From Verrucomicrobiota bacterium (lineage in GTDB: Bacteria > Verrucomicrobiota > Verrucomicrobiia > Limisphaerales > J093), in NCBI GenBank assembly GCA_027493615.1, contig JAOSKK010000023.1, positions 806,001-870,000 of the forward strand: DNA of 64,000 nucleotides, given 5' to 3'. This document shows, piece by piece, positions 40,701 to 52,329 of this stretch. Position numbers and translations under genes: made by a program. Under the pieces are notes generated by a model that made no database searches, had not been told where the DNA came from, and saw only the letters and a list, made by a program, of their open reading frames with translations. Each line of letters begins with the position of its first letter. The first letter of the stretch is position 1.

Positions 40701-43700
40701 CGGCGAGGGGTGGCTCGTTGGCGGTGAGGTCGGCAGGGGCGCTGAAGCGGTTGTTGGTTTCGCTGATCTCGGTGTAGAGGCCCGTCCCGTCGCCCCGGTC
40801 GTCGGCGACGACGAAGATGGTGTGGGAGGCGATGGCAGGGGCGAGCCATTCGACGCGGAGGTCCTGGAAGGCGCCGGGGGCGAGGGTCTGGGTGGAGAGC
40901 GCCACACCGATCAAGGTGCCGCCGGCCTGCGGGTCACCTCGGTAGAAGGCGAGCGGCGCGCCGGGCGGCAACGTCACCCGGCCGGCATTGCCCAGGCGGG
41001 CCGTGAGGGCTGCCTGGTCGGGCAGGCCGGAGCGGTCCACCTGGAGGAAGGAAGCGGTGAGGTCGACGACCGGCGGCACGTTGGTCGGGAGGTTGAAGCC
41101 GGCACGGCGGAGGTTGTTATTCTCGTCGTATTCGGGCACGACGTTTTCGCTGTCCACGAAAGCGGAGAGGGGGGCGCCGGCGAAGAGGGCCTGGCCGGCG
41201 AGGCCCATTTCGATCCAGGCCACGAAGCCCTGACGCAGGCCGGCGGGGACCGTGCCGAAGGCCACGATGCGATCCAGTTCGGGGGCATAGGTGCCGTCGG
41301 CATCGACGTCGACGAGGACGGAGACGGTGAAGGGGACGGGGACTTCGTCGGCGCCGTTGTTGCGCAGTTCGACGCGGACGGTGCCGCCGAGGGCGAGGGT
41401 TTGCGGGTCGACCGTGACGTTAGTCATGACGATGGCGACGGGCTCGAGGTCGACCTCGGACCCGGCGGGGGTGGTGACGACCAGCGTGAAGGATTGTTCG
41501 GCGGCGTCGCCGCGAGCGTCGGTGACGCGGAGGACGACGGGGTGCGGTCCGACGTCGGCCTCCCCGGGGAGCCAGTCGAGGGTACCGGTGGCGGGGTCCA
41601 CGGCCATGGTGGTGGGACCCTGGGCGAGTTCGAAGCGGAGGGTGTCGCCGTTCCGGTCGGTGGCGACGGGCGTGTAGGAGTAGGGCTGGCCGGCGCGGAC
41701 GAGGAGGGGCGGCTGGCTGGTGAAGTCGGCGGGGGCGTTGCGAGTGGTGATGGTGGTGGTGCGGGTGGAGCGGCCGCCACGGGCATCGCTGACGGTGAGG
41801 GTGACGACGTTGGTGGCCACGTCACGGAAGACATGGGTGACGAGCGGGCCGGTGGTGCGGGTGCGATCGCCGAAGTCCCACTCGAAGGTGAGCGGGTCGT
41901 TTTCGGGATCGGTGGTGGCGGTGGCGTCGAACAGGACCTCGTCGAGCGCGAGCGGGGTGGTGTCGGAGACGGCCCAGGCGATGACGGGGGGAGGTTTGCA
42001 GGACCGACGGTGACGGTGAAGTCGAGGGTGGCCGCGCCGCCGCGGTTGTCAGCGACGATGAGCTGGGCGAGGAACGTGCCCTGGGCGGTGTAGGTATGGG
42101 TGACCTGGGGGCGGCGCCCGTACCTGTCTGGCCGTCGTCCCAGATCCACGTGAAGGTGAGCGGGTCGCCGTCGAGGTCGAAGGAGGCGGAGGCGTCGAGG
42201 GACAGGGCTTCGCCGAGGCGGACGGTGTAGGACGGGGCGCCGGCGAGGGCGATGGTGGGTGGGCGGTTGGGGCGGGAGACCTCGACGTTGGCGCGGGCAC
42301 GGGCGGTGCCGCCGTAGCCATCATTCACGAACAGGGAAGCGAGGTAGCGGCCGGGGGCGTTGTAGACGTGGATTGGGTTCGGGTTGGTGGAGGTGCTGCC
42401 GTCGCCGAAATTCCACAACACGCGCAACGGCTGGCCGTCGGGATCGCGCGTGCCGGCGGAGGAGAACTGGACGGGCTGGCCGGTGAGGCTGGCGTAAGGG
42501 CCGTTGGCGGCGGCGACGGGCGGGGCGTTCTGGGCGGGAAAGACGACGAGGTCGAAGCTGAGGACGTCGCGTCCGGCATCGTTGCGCACCTCGAGGGAGA
42601 CGGCCTGGGCGCCGAGCTGGTCCTGGGTGGGCGTGAAGCGGACGATGCCGGAGGCGGCCTCGACGGAGAAGTTGGCGGGCCCGGCGAGGAGGGCGAAGGT
42701 CATGGGGTCGTTCTCGGGATCGGCGGCCTGGAGGGCGAACTCGTAGAGCTCGCCGACGCGCGCGATGCGCGGGGGGTATCGAGGAAGGCGGGCGGGCGGT
42801 TGTCGGCGTCGCGCGGGCGGGAGACGGCGAGGCGGGCATCGGAGACGCCGAGGGGGCTGGGGCGGCTGTGAGCATAGACGACCAGGCGGTAGAAGTACTC
42901 GACGTTGAGCGTGACGTTGGTGTCGAGGAAGGTGGCGTAGCGGCTGTCGGTGCGGCCGATCTCGGTGAAGCCGCGGGTGGGGCTGGTGGTGCTGCGCAGG
43001 ACGGCGGCGTAATCGCCGACGGGGGTCCAAACGAGCTGGATCTTGTTTTCCTTGGCGCGGGTGCGGAGGTCGGCGACGACGCGTTCGTAGACGTAAGCGG
43101 TGGTGAAGTCATCGGCGGTGAGGTTGGTCAGGCCGAGCTGTGGGAAGACGAGGCGGTGGCGTCGGAGACGCGGAGGCCGAGGCGATGCTGGCCGGCGGTG
43201 GGGAAGCCGCCGGCGAGGACGGGTTGCGGGCCGGTGACGCCGTCGTCGAAGTCGAGCGGCATGACGAAGTCGACTTCCCAATCCCAGGCGGTGAGGTAGT
43301 CGCCGGCGCCTTCATCGACGTCGAAGGACCCCGAGCCGTCGAGGGGCAGGTCTTCGCCGACGGCGACGACGCATGGGCCGCCGGCATCGGCGGTGGGCGG
43401 AAGGGCGGATGGTGGTGCGGACCTCGACGGAGGCGATGTCGGTGAGGGTGGGGGTGCACGTTGTCGCGGACCTGGAGGGTGACGAGGTTGGTGCCGAGGG
43501 CGGGGTAACTGTTGGTGACGACGGGGCCGACGGCGTCGGGGCGCTCGAAGTCAAAGCCGTCGGCGGCGTTGAAGTCCCAGCGGTAATCGACGACCTGGTA
43601 GGCGGGGTGCTGGTGGTAGGAGGCGCGGGCGTCGAAGGTGACGGGGAACCCGACGGCGGAGGGGTTGGGGCGGAACTGGATGACGGCGACGGGGCCGCGT

Positions 43701-46700
43701 TGGAAGAGGGAGCTCGAGAGAGGAGGACGATGGAGTAGGCGGTGGAGAGGAAGGGTTCGTTGACCCAGGAATCCCGGGAAACCCAGGAACCGTCGGCGCG
43801 CTGCTGGTCGACGGTGAAGCGGGCGAGACCGACGGCGGGGTCGAGGAACCAGTCCCAGGTCTTGTCCTGCCAGGTGAGCTTCTCGACGGGCTGCGGGTGG
43901 GCAGTGCGGAGGGCCTTGGCGATGGCGTAGTGGGCGTAGAGGTTGTAGTTGTTGACGAGCGAGCTCCAGTTGCGGGCGAGGTAGCTCTCGCCGTGCTGCC
44001 AGAGGGCGTTGGTGGTGGAGAGGCCGGCGAAAGCCAGTTGGACGAGGGCGGAAGGGGTGGTTGCCTCGCCGTCGCCGGGCCCGGTGTAGCCATAGCCGGA
44101 ACCGCCCTTGGAGTACTGGACCCAAACGATGTTCCGGTCCTTGACCCAGGTGGGGATGACGCTGCCCCAGTACTTCTCAGCAGCAGTCAGGCCGATGGCA
44201 CCCCACTGGGCGGCGGAGTTGTCGGGGTGCTCGTTCCAACTGTAGCGCCAGCCGCCGCCGACGGTGGGATCGTCGTACTGGCCCCAGCAGTAGATATCGA
44301 CGAGGTCCTGCATGATGTCGCCGAGGGCGCGGCCACGGACGTTGGCGGGGCCGACGGGGGCAATGAGTTCGGGGCGGGTGCAGGCGACGAGTCCGTCCAT
44401 GAGCGGGCCGGTCTGGTAGATGGGCTGGCCATTGTTGGGTAGAGGCCGATGCCGTTCTGGTTGCCGTCGGGGTCGCCGTAGGGCTGGGGTCCGATGGCTT
44501 GGGTGATGAGGGTCCCGAGGAGGAAGTGGATGCCGCGCTGGACGGTTTCGACGTAGGGATCCTGGGCGCCGTCGTCGGCGTACTGGTGGCCGTTGATGCC
44601 GAAGGCCTGGACGGCGGTGGCGGTGAGGTTGACGGCGTGGCCCTTCGAGCTCCAGGAACCGACGCCGACCTGGGCATCGAGTTCGGAGCGGGACTGGTTC
44701 TTGTGGAGGAACCAGAGGCCTTCGTCGATCGCCACGTTCATCTCGGTGGTGATGGATTTCGGGCGGAGGACGAGGGGGTAGGTGTCGCCGAGGGTGACGC
44801 CATTGGTGAGGACGACGGTGAGCGTGGCGTAGAAGGGGGTGCCTTCGGCGCCGGCGTAGGCGTGGCGAGCTTCGAGGGCGTAGGCGGCGGCGGGGGTGGT
44901 GGCGGTGTTGGTGACGGTGCCGGACCCATCACCGAAGTCCCAGATGTAATCGAAGGGCAGCGGGAGGCCGCGGGCAACGGCCTTGAGGGTGACTTCCTTG
45001 CCGGAGAAGGTTTCGTGAGGCTGTTCGATGCCGTTAACGATGCGCCAGGGGACACAGGCGACCGCGTTGCCGGGGAGACGTCAATGACGAGCGAGGCGGA
45101 GGCGGCCTGGTTGGCGAAGTCGAGGACCGTGAGGGTATTGGTGTAGCGGCCGGGGGTGTTGTAGCGGTGGTTGACGGCGGGTCCGGCGCCGGGGGTGGTG
45201 CCATCGCCGAAGTCCCACGAGTAGCTGGCGATGCCATGGTCGTCGCTGGAGCGATAGGCGTCGAAGCTGAGGACCACGCCGGCCTGGGCGCTGGTGGGGC
45301 CGCTGATGACGGCTTGCGGGGGTTGGCCGACGACGGGCTGGATGGTGACCTGGGCGGTGTTGGTCTGCCACTCGTGATCCACCACCTCGAGGGTGACGGG
45401 GCCGCCGGGGAAGACGGGCGTGCGGACCGCCATGGCAGACACGAAGGTCCCGGTCACCACGAAGTCATCGAAGCCGAACGTGCCGCTGTGAACGTCGGCT
45501 CCGAAGCTGAAGGCGGTGTCGGTGCGCTGGTCGCTGGTGAAAACGAGTTCGAACGCCGCGCCGGTGCCGGAGGGGCGCACGTGGTAACGCGCGCCGGCGC
45601 CAGGCAGGGTTTCGATGCGGAAATCGTAGGACAGGCCCCGGGTATACTCGCCGATCTTGCCGCGATCGCTGCCGTACTCGTAAGCGCGGAGCTCGCCATT
45701 ATCGAAGTAGAGGGCGTAGGGGAAGGTGTTCTCGTGGCCGGAATTGATGTCGAGGTTCTTGGAGGCCCACCATGGCGCGAGCGGTGTCGGTGGGGGTGTC
45801 GATGCGGCCCTCGAGGGAGCCGCCGCGGAGGAGGCGGGTCGGAAGGAGAAGACGTAGTTCGCGCCCCAGTTGCCATTGCCGGTGACGGTCAGGCGATCGT
45901 CCTGAGTGACGCCGGCGGCGATCCACTGGTCGGCGTCGAGCGCGCGGCCGGCGAAGTCGAAGGCCCGTGGCGGGAAGAGCCAACGATAGGAAGTGATGCC
46001 GCGGTCATCGGTGGAGAGTTCGCCGCTGAAGGCGACGGGCTGGCGGCCTTCGGGGTTGAGCGGGGAGGCGGTGATGCGGGGGACGGGGCTTTCGCCGGGG
46101 ACAACGAGGACGCTGATGGAGGTGGTGGCGGTCTGATTACCGTGATCGGTCACCTTGAGGGTGAGGGGATAGGTGCCGGCGCGTTTGTATTGGTAGCTGA
46201 CCTCGACGCCGGTGGCGGTGCCGCCGTCGCCGAAGGTCCATTCGTAGCGGTAGATGCCGGTGTCATCGGTGGAGGCGCGTCCGTTCCAGAGGCCGTACCA
46301 GAGGCCGTTGGTGGCAACGAGGGCGGGGGAGGAGGCGGGGGCCGGTGATGGCGGGGACGGGGAGGTCGTTGGCTTGGATGGTGACCTCGTGGGTGGTGGC
46401 GTGGGTTTGCCCGGCGTGGTCGGTGACAGTGAGGGTTACGGTGTAGGTGCCGATGGCGCCGTAACGGGTGGTGACATCGCGGCCGGTGCCCGTCTTGCCG
46501 TCGCCGAACTGCCAGTCGTATTTCCAGATCCCCACGTCATCCGTGGAGTCGGCGGCGGAGAAGTTGACGGTCCACTGGCCGTCGCGGGCGGCGGTTTCGT
46601 CGACGAGGGCGGGACCGGTGATGCGGGCGACGGGCGGGGCGCCGGGGACGAAGGTGACGGTGGTGTGGTTGGTGGCGCGGAGGCGGGCAGCGTCTTCGAC

Positions 46701-48467
46701 GACGAGTTCGACGTCCCAGGGACCGACGTTGGTCCAACTGTGCGTGATGCCGGGGGTGGTGTTGGTGCCGCGGGTGCCGTCGCCGAAGCCCCATTCGTAG
46801 CGGACGATGCCGAAGTCGTCGGTAGAGGCGGCGGCGTCGAGGGTGGCGGTCCAGACGAGCGCCTGGGCGTTGGTTTCGCCGAACACGTAGGGGCCACCCG
46901 GATCAGCCACGGGCGGGTTGCCCTGGACGGTCACCCAGGTGCCGCGGGTGCTGTGCCGGGCCTGGGCGTCGGTGTGCCAGAGGCGGGTGACGAACCGGCC
47001 TTCACGCACAAACCTGTGCGTCAAGGTCCGGCCGAAATAGGTCAGGTCGGGCGTGAAGGTCCAGGCCAACGGGTTGTCCCCCGTGTCGCCGAACGTCCAG
47101 CGGAAGGTGTCGCCAGCCTGGGCGCCGGCGCCGACGGCGTTGAAGGTGACCTCACCGCGGAGAGGGACGACGGGCTCACGGGGGTGATGTCGACGGCGAC
47201 GCGCGGCGGAGGGGCGGGGTCGCGACGCCCAGCGACGCGCCCATGCCGGTGGTCAAAGTCACGCGGTTGGTGTCGAAGCCGCCGTCGGCCAGGCCGGGGA
47301 CGAAGTGGGCCGAGCGCCCGCCGTAGGTGGAGAGGACGATGTCGAGGTGGCCGTCATCGTCGAAATCGTAGGCATCGAACGCGGCGTAGGTATCCAGGTC
47401 CAGGGGGCGAGGGTGGCACCGAGGCTGACGTTGGTGAAGGTGCCGTCGCCGAGCCCCCGGAAGAAACTCACGTCCCCGCTCCCGCCCTCGTTGGCGATGA
47501 GGTCGAGATGCCCGTCTCCGTCGAAGTCGCCCGCCACGACGCCGTAGGGATCGGAGCCGGATCCCCGACCTGGGGGCCTTCGGTGAAGGTGCGGTCGCCG
47601 TTGGAGCGGAACCAGCGGAGGACGCCATCGGAATAGGTGGCACGGATGAGGTCGGTTCGGCCGTCTTCGTCGAAGTCGCCGGCGGTCATGCCGCGTCCGG
47701 CACCGGGCGAGAACCGGGTCGAAGTGACGGTGAAGGAACCGTCACCGGCACCCCAGTAGAGGAGGGTGACGTCGCTGTTGCCGTTGACGGCGACGTCAAG
47801 GGCGCCGTCGACGTCGAAGTCCCCCACGGCCATGTCCATGGTATAGCCGGCAACGCCGTTGGCCTGGGGCAGGGGTTGGGGATCGGCGAAGGTGCCGTCG
47901 ACCTGACCGCGGTAGAGGAAGGGGCGGAGGGTGTCCCCGGAGGGAAAGGCGGCGAAGACGTCGAGGAACCCATCGCGGTCGAAGTCGGCGATGGCGACGC
48001 CGCGCGTGGCGCCGCCGACATTGGCCAACGGGACCGCTTCGCCAAAGGTGCGGTTACCGAGGTAGGGGAAGACAAAGACGCGACCGTTGTCATCGCTGGC
48101 GGCGGCGAAGGTGGGGGCGGGCCCACCGGCGAGGCTGGCGGCGCGGAAGAACCGGACGGGGTCGAGGGCGGGCAGGGGGCCGACGGAGAGGAGTTTGACG
48201 CGGCCGGGGGCGGGCTCGGGCGAGGTGGTGAGGAGGGGCTGCCAGTTCACGAGGTTGGTGCTGGTCTGGATGACGAACACCCGCCGGTGGCACCGGGGGC
48301 GGGGCGAGCTGGAGTGTCACCCGGGGCAGAGGGGCGCCGGGATCCGGGGCGGCGAGCGCGATCTGGCGCAGGCCATCCGCGACCACGAGGTTGGGCAAGG
48401 CCATCCAGACGGCGAGGACCGAGGCGATCGTCCGGTGGACCAGGGAGACGGGCTTCGACTTGGACAT
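34738..48467 (-). CDS. Giant secreted RHS/YD-repeat protein with FG-GAP, PKD, toroid and CARDB domains (about 20 frameshifts)
   Basis: About 4,570 residues when joined. In order from the N-terminus: signal peptide (ASVLAVWMALPNLVVADG); FG-GAP/VCBS beta-propeller blades (VAIADFDRDGFLDVFAAFPS, TAGDFDEDGRTDLIRATYSD; 48.2-47.2 kb); a row of PKD/Ig domains (RYEWGFGDGTRGTN, YDWQFGDGKTGTG, SYSWDFGDGTTPG); an alpha/alpha toroid (44.75-43.75 kb; DEGLWFLHKNQ, WLSS-like helices); more PKD and cadherin-like domains; CARDB (DLEPVAIVMTNVTVDPQTLA); then an uninterrupted 4.5-kb RHS shell (39.2-34.7 kb) with about 45 YD repeats such as TRFTYDARGQVLTTTDPLGQ. The RHS core end is YYHADALGSTRALTG to NDPVNRFDPTGQFS, followed by a variable tail of about 190 residues. 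Domain text continues over every frame break, so I read one gene. RHS shells usually encase a C-terminal toxin or ligand; the tail here is not one I recognise. Confidence 0.75.
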
Positions 48468-48512
48468 GGCAGCAGCGGGCTGAGGGTTGATGGGGCGGAA
48501 GCGAAGGGCGGG

Positions 48513-49641
48513 CTAGCGGCCGGGTTCAGGAGCGGTGAGGCGGGTGCCCCAGAGGCTCCAAACGGTCGGCGGTGGCGCGAGACGGCCGGCGCTGTAGATC
48601 TCGATGTTGTCGAGCGTGATTTCGCGGCCGGGAAGCAGGGCGTTGCCGGCGCCGAGTTGGGCGGCCACAGCCTCGGTGAGGTCGAGGTAAGGCGTGCCGT
48701 TGTCGAGGCGACCGCTCGGGCGGACGTAATAGAGGTTTGCCGAGCTTTGCAGGCCGAGCTGGAAAGGCGGGCCGACGGGCCCCTGGCTGGCGGGCAGGTT
48801 CTGGAGCCGCAAACGGCCGAGGAGGCTGCCCGCGGGCTGGTTCAGGCGCCACTCGAAGCGCAGGCTGACCAGGCTGGTGAGGTCGGTGACGAGTTGCTGG
48901 CGCCGGTCGGCCTCGCCCGAGAACGTGACGCGGGTGGTCGGGCCCGAGGTGGGGTCGGTGTGAACCAGCGCGAAGGGGCCGAGGCGCGTGTCGTCCTCGG
49001 AGATCAGGGCACGGACAGTGACGTGCTCGCCAGGCTTGAGAGTGCCGAGGGAGAAACCGAGGGCGAGGGCGATGTCTTCGGCCTGGCCTTCGGGGATGGC
49101 GCTGCGGTTGGTGAGGCGGGCTTCGAGGAGGTTCTGGTAGAGGGTACCACCGGCGAAGCCGGGTTCGTCGATCTGCCAGAACTCGGGGGCGGCATCGCCG
49201 GGGCCGACGCCCGGGGTACCGACGGCCTGGGCCTGTTCATTGAAGAAGGTGTTCTGGGCTTCGGCGATCTCGACATCCAGGAGCACGTAGAGGCGCAGGT
49301 CGTTGACGGCGTCGGTGCCGGTATTCGTAAACGTGTAGCGCAGCACCAGGTCCGAGGTGTCCGCCGAGAGTTCGGGGCAAAGGCGAGATTCAGGCCGGCC
49401 GGGAGGGCATGGCGGGAGAGGCGGGCGGTGAGGCCGGGTTCATCGCCGTTGAGGTCCACACCCGCCACGTGGACGAAGGCGTCGAGTTCGAAGACGCTGC
49501 CGGCGGGGCCGATGCGAAAGACTGGCCGTTGCGCGAGCCGCCCTGGCCCTGGGCGCCGAACGGGGTGAATTCGATGGCGGGGAGGGAGCCGTTGGCGAGG
49601 GCCATGCCCAGGGCGGTGAGAAGCAGCGTGGTGGGCTTCAT
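48513..49641 (-). CDS. Secreted protein of unknown function upstream of the giant RHS gene (two frameshifts)
   Basis: About 376 residues. Signal peptide MKPTTLLLTALGMALANG. A beta-rich body contains VLRYTFTNTGTDAVNDLRL-like text, which suggests a DUF11/CARDB-like adhesion fold (LRYTFTNTGTDAVNDLRLYV), then LKPGEHVTVRALISEDDTRL. The frame changes near 49500 and 49375. Its stop lies 45 bases before the giant gene start, so they probably share a transcript. No family was recognised with certainty. Confidence 0.65.
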
Positions 49642-49678
49642 AGCGGGGGAGGGTTTGCGCGAGCTGAGGGGCCAGGGT

Positions 49679-50886
49679 TCAGAAAGTCTTTCGCAAGGCG
49701 AGGCCGACGGTCCAACCGCTGTTGTCGAGCGTGACTTCGTTCGGGCCGAGGTCGAACTGGATGGGGTCGACCACCCAGTCGTAACCGCCCAGGGCACCGA
49801 GGAAGAAGCCGGCGCCGAGGTCGGCCTCGATCCCGGCGGCCAGACCGCAAGTAAAAACGGTTTCGGTTCCGCTGGCGCGGTCGGTCCACGAGCCCAGGGT
49901 GCGCGTGGCGCCGCTGGTGGTGCGCTCCAGGAACACCTCGGTCCGCTCGGCTTCGACGTCGACGATGCCCAGGCCGACCTTGGGGGCCAGATAGGCGTGC
50001 AGGCGCTGGCTGAGCTGATAGTTCAGGCGCGGGCTGAGGGCGAGTTCGTAGTAGGCTTCCTCAAAGCGGAAGTCGACCTGGCTGGTGGCGCGGGCGAAGA
50101 CGTCGAGTTGGGCGAGGCGCTCGACCGGGACGTTGGGGATGACCGGGTAGCCGCCGATCCACGCCGACGGCGCACCGGCGGGTCCGTCGTAGGTGCCGGT
50201 GTAACCGCCGGGGCGGTGCGCGGGGGGCGAAGCCGTGGTCGGGATGCACCGCGCCGGCGACATCGAAGCGGTCGGTCAGGTCGAGGCGGCCGATGTCCTC
50301 GGCGTAGGCGGTGGAGCTGAGGGTGGCGTCGAGGCCCCAGACCCCCTGGAAGGCCACGCCCAGATCGAAGCTCCAGCGGCCGCTGCGATGCAGGGTGCGG
50401 CCGGCCTGGACCGTCACGCCGAACCCGTCCAGATCTCCGTGTCCGCCAGCCGCGCCGTCCAGCGCGGGGACGGCGGCACGTTCGTAACTCCGTCGGAAGG
50501 AGAGCAGGCCGGCGGGGGCGTCGTACTGCTCCGCGCGGTCATAGGCCCAGTTCCAGGTGAGGCCAGGTCCCCCGACAGCCTCGGGGTTGGCGGTGCCGGG
50601 ATCGAGCTTGACGTAGCCGTCGTCGTAGGTGCGATCGGCGTACGTCTCGCTGTCGGCAGGGGGCACCGGCGGGGCGGCATGGAGCCCTTGGGCTTGGGTG
50701 TAGGAACTGCCGGAAACGCGGGCCGCCATGCCGGTGCGGTAAACCGGGCCGGCCTGAAACCACCAGTCGGCGGCTTGGACGGCGCAGCGCCGGGAGCACG
50801 CTCAGGGTGACGAGAGTGCACACGCGGGTCGGGTGCAGGCTGGAAGCCTGCACCACAACGCTCCGGGAAGGGATTCGGGTCGTCAT
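49679..50886 (-). CDS. Outer-membrane beta-barrel protein (two frameshifts)
   Basis: About 400 residues. A leader (CTLVTLSVLPAL) is followed, after a frame change near 50790, by AADWWFQAGPVYRTGMAARV. Alternating amphipathic strands run to the end (WSFDLGVAFQGVWGLDATLS, YYELALSPRLNYQLSQRLHA, GFFLGALGGYDWVVDPIQFD), and the last residues WTVGLALRKTF carry the terminal Phe of barrel proteins. A second frame change lies near 50225. The stop is 37 bases before the next gene. It could be the export or anchor pore for the secreted proteins encoded downstream, but that is inference. A small GTGCAGGC/GCCTGCAC hairpin lies at its 5' end. Confidence 0.7.
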
Positions 50887-50992
50887 AGGGCTGAGATGGG
50901 ATGACGGGGGATGGTCAGGTCAGGGTGAAGGGTAGGACGAGGCAGGGGATGCCAGGCGCGAGGGCGCCGGGGGCAGGCCGGGCGTCTGGTAC

Positions 50993-51104
50993 CGACTGTA
51001 GGCGCCGACGTGAGGAGGCGTAGTGGGCGAAAGGTAACAGGACTTCGCCTCCTGGCGTCGGCGCCTACCGCCAGAAGCCTCCTCACGTCGGCGCCTACAG
51101 TCGG
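50993..51104. repeat. Family A inverted repeat, copy 5, with a doubled right arm
   Basis: Left arm 50993-51020 (CCGACTGTAGGCGCCGACGT), right arms 51044-51068 and 51077-51104. It separates the toroid gene from the beta-barrel gene in a row of same-strand genes. Confidence 0.87.
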
Positions 51105-51135
51105 GACGGTTTTCATACGGAGGATGAACAACGGG

Positions 51136-52329
51136 TCAGAGGCCGCGCCAGAGCATCTCGAGGGAGAGCACGGCGTAGGCGGTGACGAGGTTGGGGTCCT
51201 TTTCCCACCAGCGGTTGTTTTCGTTGGCCCACGAGCCGTCGCGCTGCTGGAGGTTCAACAACCGGAGGGCGACCTCGCGTCGCCAGTCGATGCGGCGGCC
51301 ATCGGGAAGGTTGAGGTGATCGACGCCGGCGGCGTTGAGGGCCTTGGTGAGGAGGTGGAGGTAATAGTACAGGCCTTCCTGACCGAGGCCGGGGTTCTCG
51401 TCGAGGGTGTAGTGGGTCTGGAGCCAGTCGAGGACGGCGACGACGCGCGGGTCCTCCGGGCCGAGCTGGGCGTACAGGTAACTGAGGAGACCGGCGTAGC
51501 TGATGCTGCCGTAGGAACGGAGAGAAACCTTGCCAGTGACGGCGTTGGTGACGCCGCCCGCCATGCTATGACCAGGGAAATAGACGAACCCGCCACGATC
51601 CTTGGGGTCGTCCGAGACCCAGGGTTGGGCGTTGTGGCTGGGAAGGTTCTGGCAGCTCTGGATGAAGTGGATGGCGGCCGCCCAGTTGAGATCGGGCGCT
51701 GGGGGGCCGTCACGGTCGGTGACCAGATGGCGGGTGAAGCGGAGGGCCTCAAGGGCGGTGAGGGTGTTGTTGAGATCGGCGTGGCGGTACTTGTCGCCAT
51801 AGCCGACGCCCCCATCGAGGGGGGTGTCGAGCTTGCCAGGTTCGCCGAAGTCATTTTGGGAACGGACGAGGTATTCGCGGGCGCGGCGGAGGACGGTGTC
51901 GTGGGCGGGATCGCCGGCGAGGGCGAGGGCGGTGGTGGTGATCGCGGTGTTGTAGTTGATGAGAGTTCCGCGGTGGATGCTGCCGTCGGGTTGGACGGAC
52001 GCGAGGAGGTAGGCGTAGGCGCGGGTGAGGACAGCGGGGGCTTGGGAGCGGGTGCGTTCCCGGGGATCGCCAAGGAGGGCAGAGACGGCGAGTCCGGTCA
52101 TGGCGGGGTGGTCGGGGGTGGACCACCAGCCTTCCGGATGCTGGTGTTCCCGAAGCCAGGCCAGGCCGCGGTCGATGCCGGCCTGGATTTCCTGTCGCAG
52201 TGAATGGTCACCGGAGGAGGGTGCGGGGTCGCCGGCGAGGTCGCGGCTCAGGGCCGTCGCGGCGTGCGAGCGGGCGGGGCTGCCGAGAAGTCCGAGGGCG
52301 AGGAAGACGAGGAAGAAGCGGCATTTCAT
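51136..52329 (-). CDS. Secreted alpha/alpha toroid protein (prenyltransferase/squalene oxidase repeats)
   Basis: 397 residues. Signal peptide MKCRFFLVFLALGLLGSPA. The body has toroid repeats: GLAWLREHQHPEGWWSTPDH, MTGLAVSALLGD, AYAYLLASVQPDGSIHRG, YNTAITTTALALAGD, GVGYGDKYRHADLNNTLTAL, GSISYAGLLSYLYAQLG, NLQQRDGSWANENNRWWEKD. These are the QW-like repeats of squalene cyclases, but the DxDD catalytic motif of cyclases is not seen, so it may be a binding protein. Such secreted forms are frequent in Planctomycetota and Verrucomicrobiota. The ATG overlaps the end of the YdjY gene (ATGA). A toroid also occurs inside the giant RHS protein. Confidence 0.85.
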   Translation of the reverse strand: MKCRFFLVFLALGLLGSPARSHAATALSRDLAGDPAPSSGDHSLRQEIQAGIDRGLAWLREHQHPEGWWSTPDHPAMTGLAVSALLGDPRERTRSQAPAVLTRAYAYLLASVQPDGSIHRGTLINYNTAITTTALALAGDPAHDTVLRRAREYLVRSQNDFGEPGKLDTPLDGGVGYGDKYRHADLNNTLTALEALRFTRHLVTDRDGPPAPDLNWAAAIHFIQSCQNLPSHNAQPWVSDDPKDRGGFVYFPGHSMAGGVTNAVTGKVSLRSYGSISYAGLLSYLYAQLGPEDPRVVAVLDWLQTHYTLDENPGLGQEGLYYYLHLLTKALNAAGVDHLNLPDGRRIDWRREVALRLLNLQQRDGSWANENNRWWEKDPNLVTAYAVLSLEMLWRGL

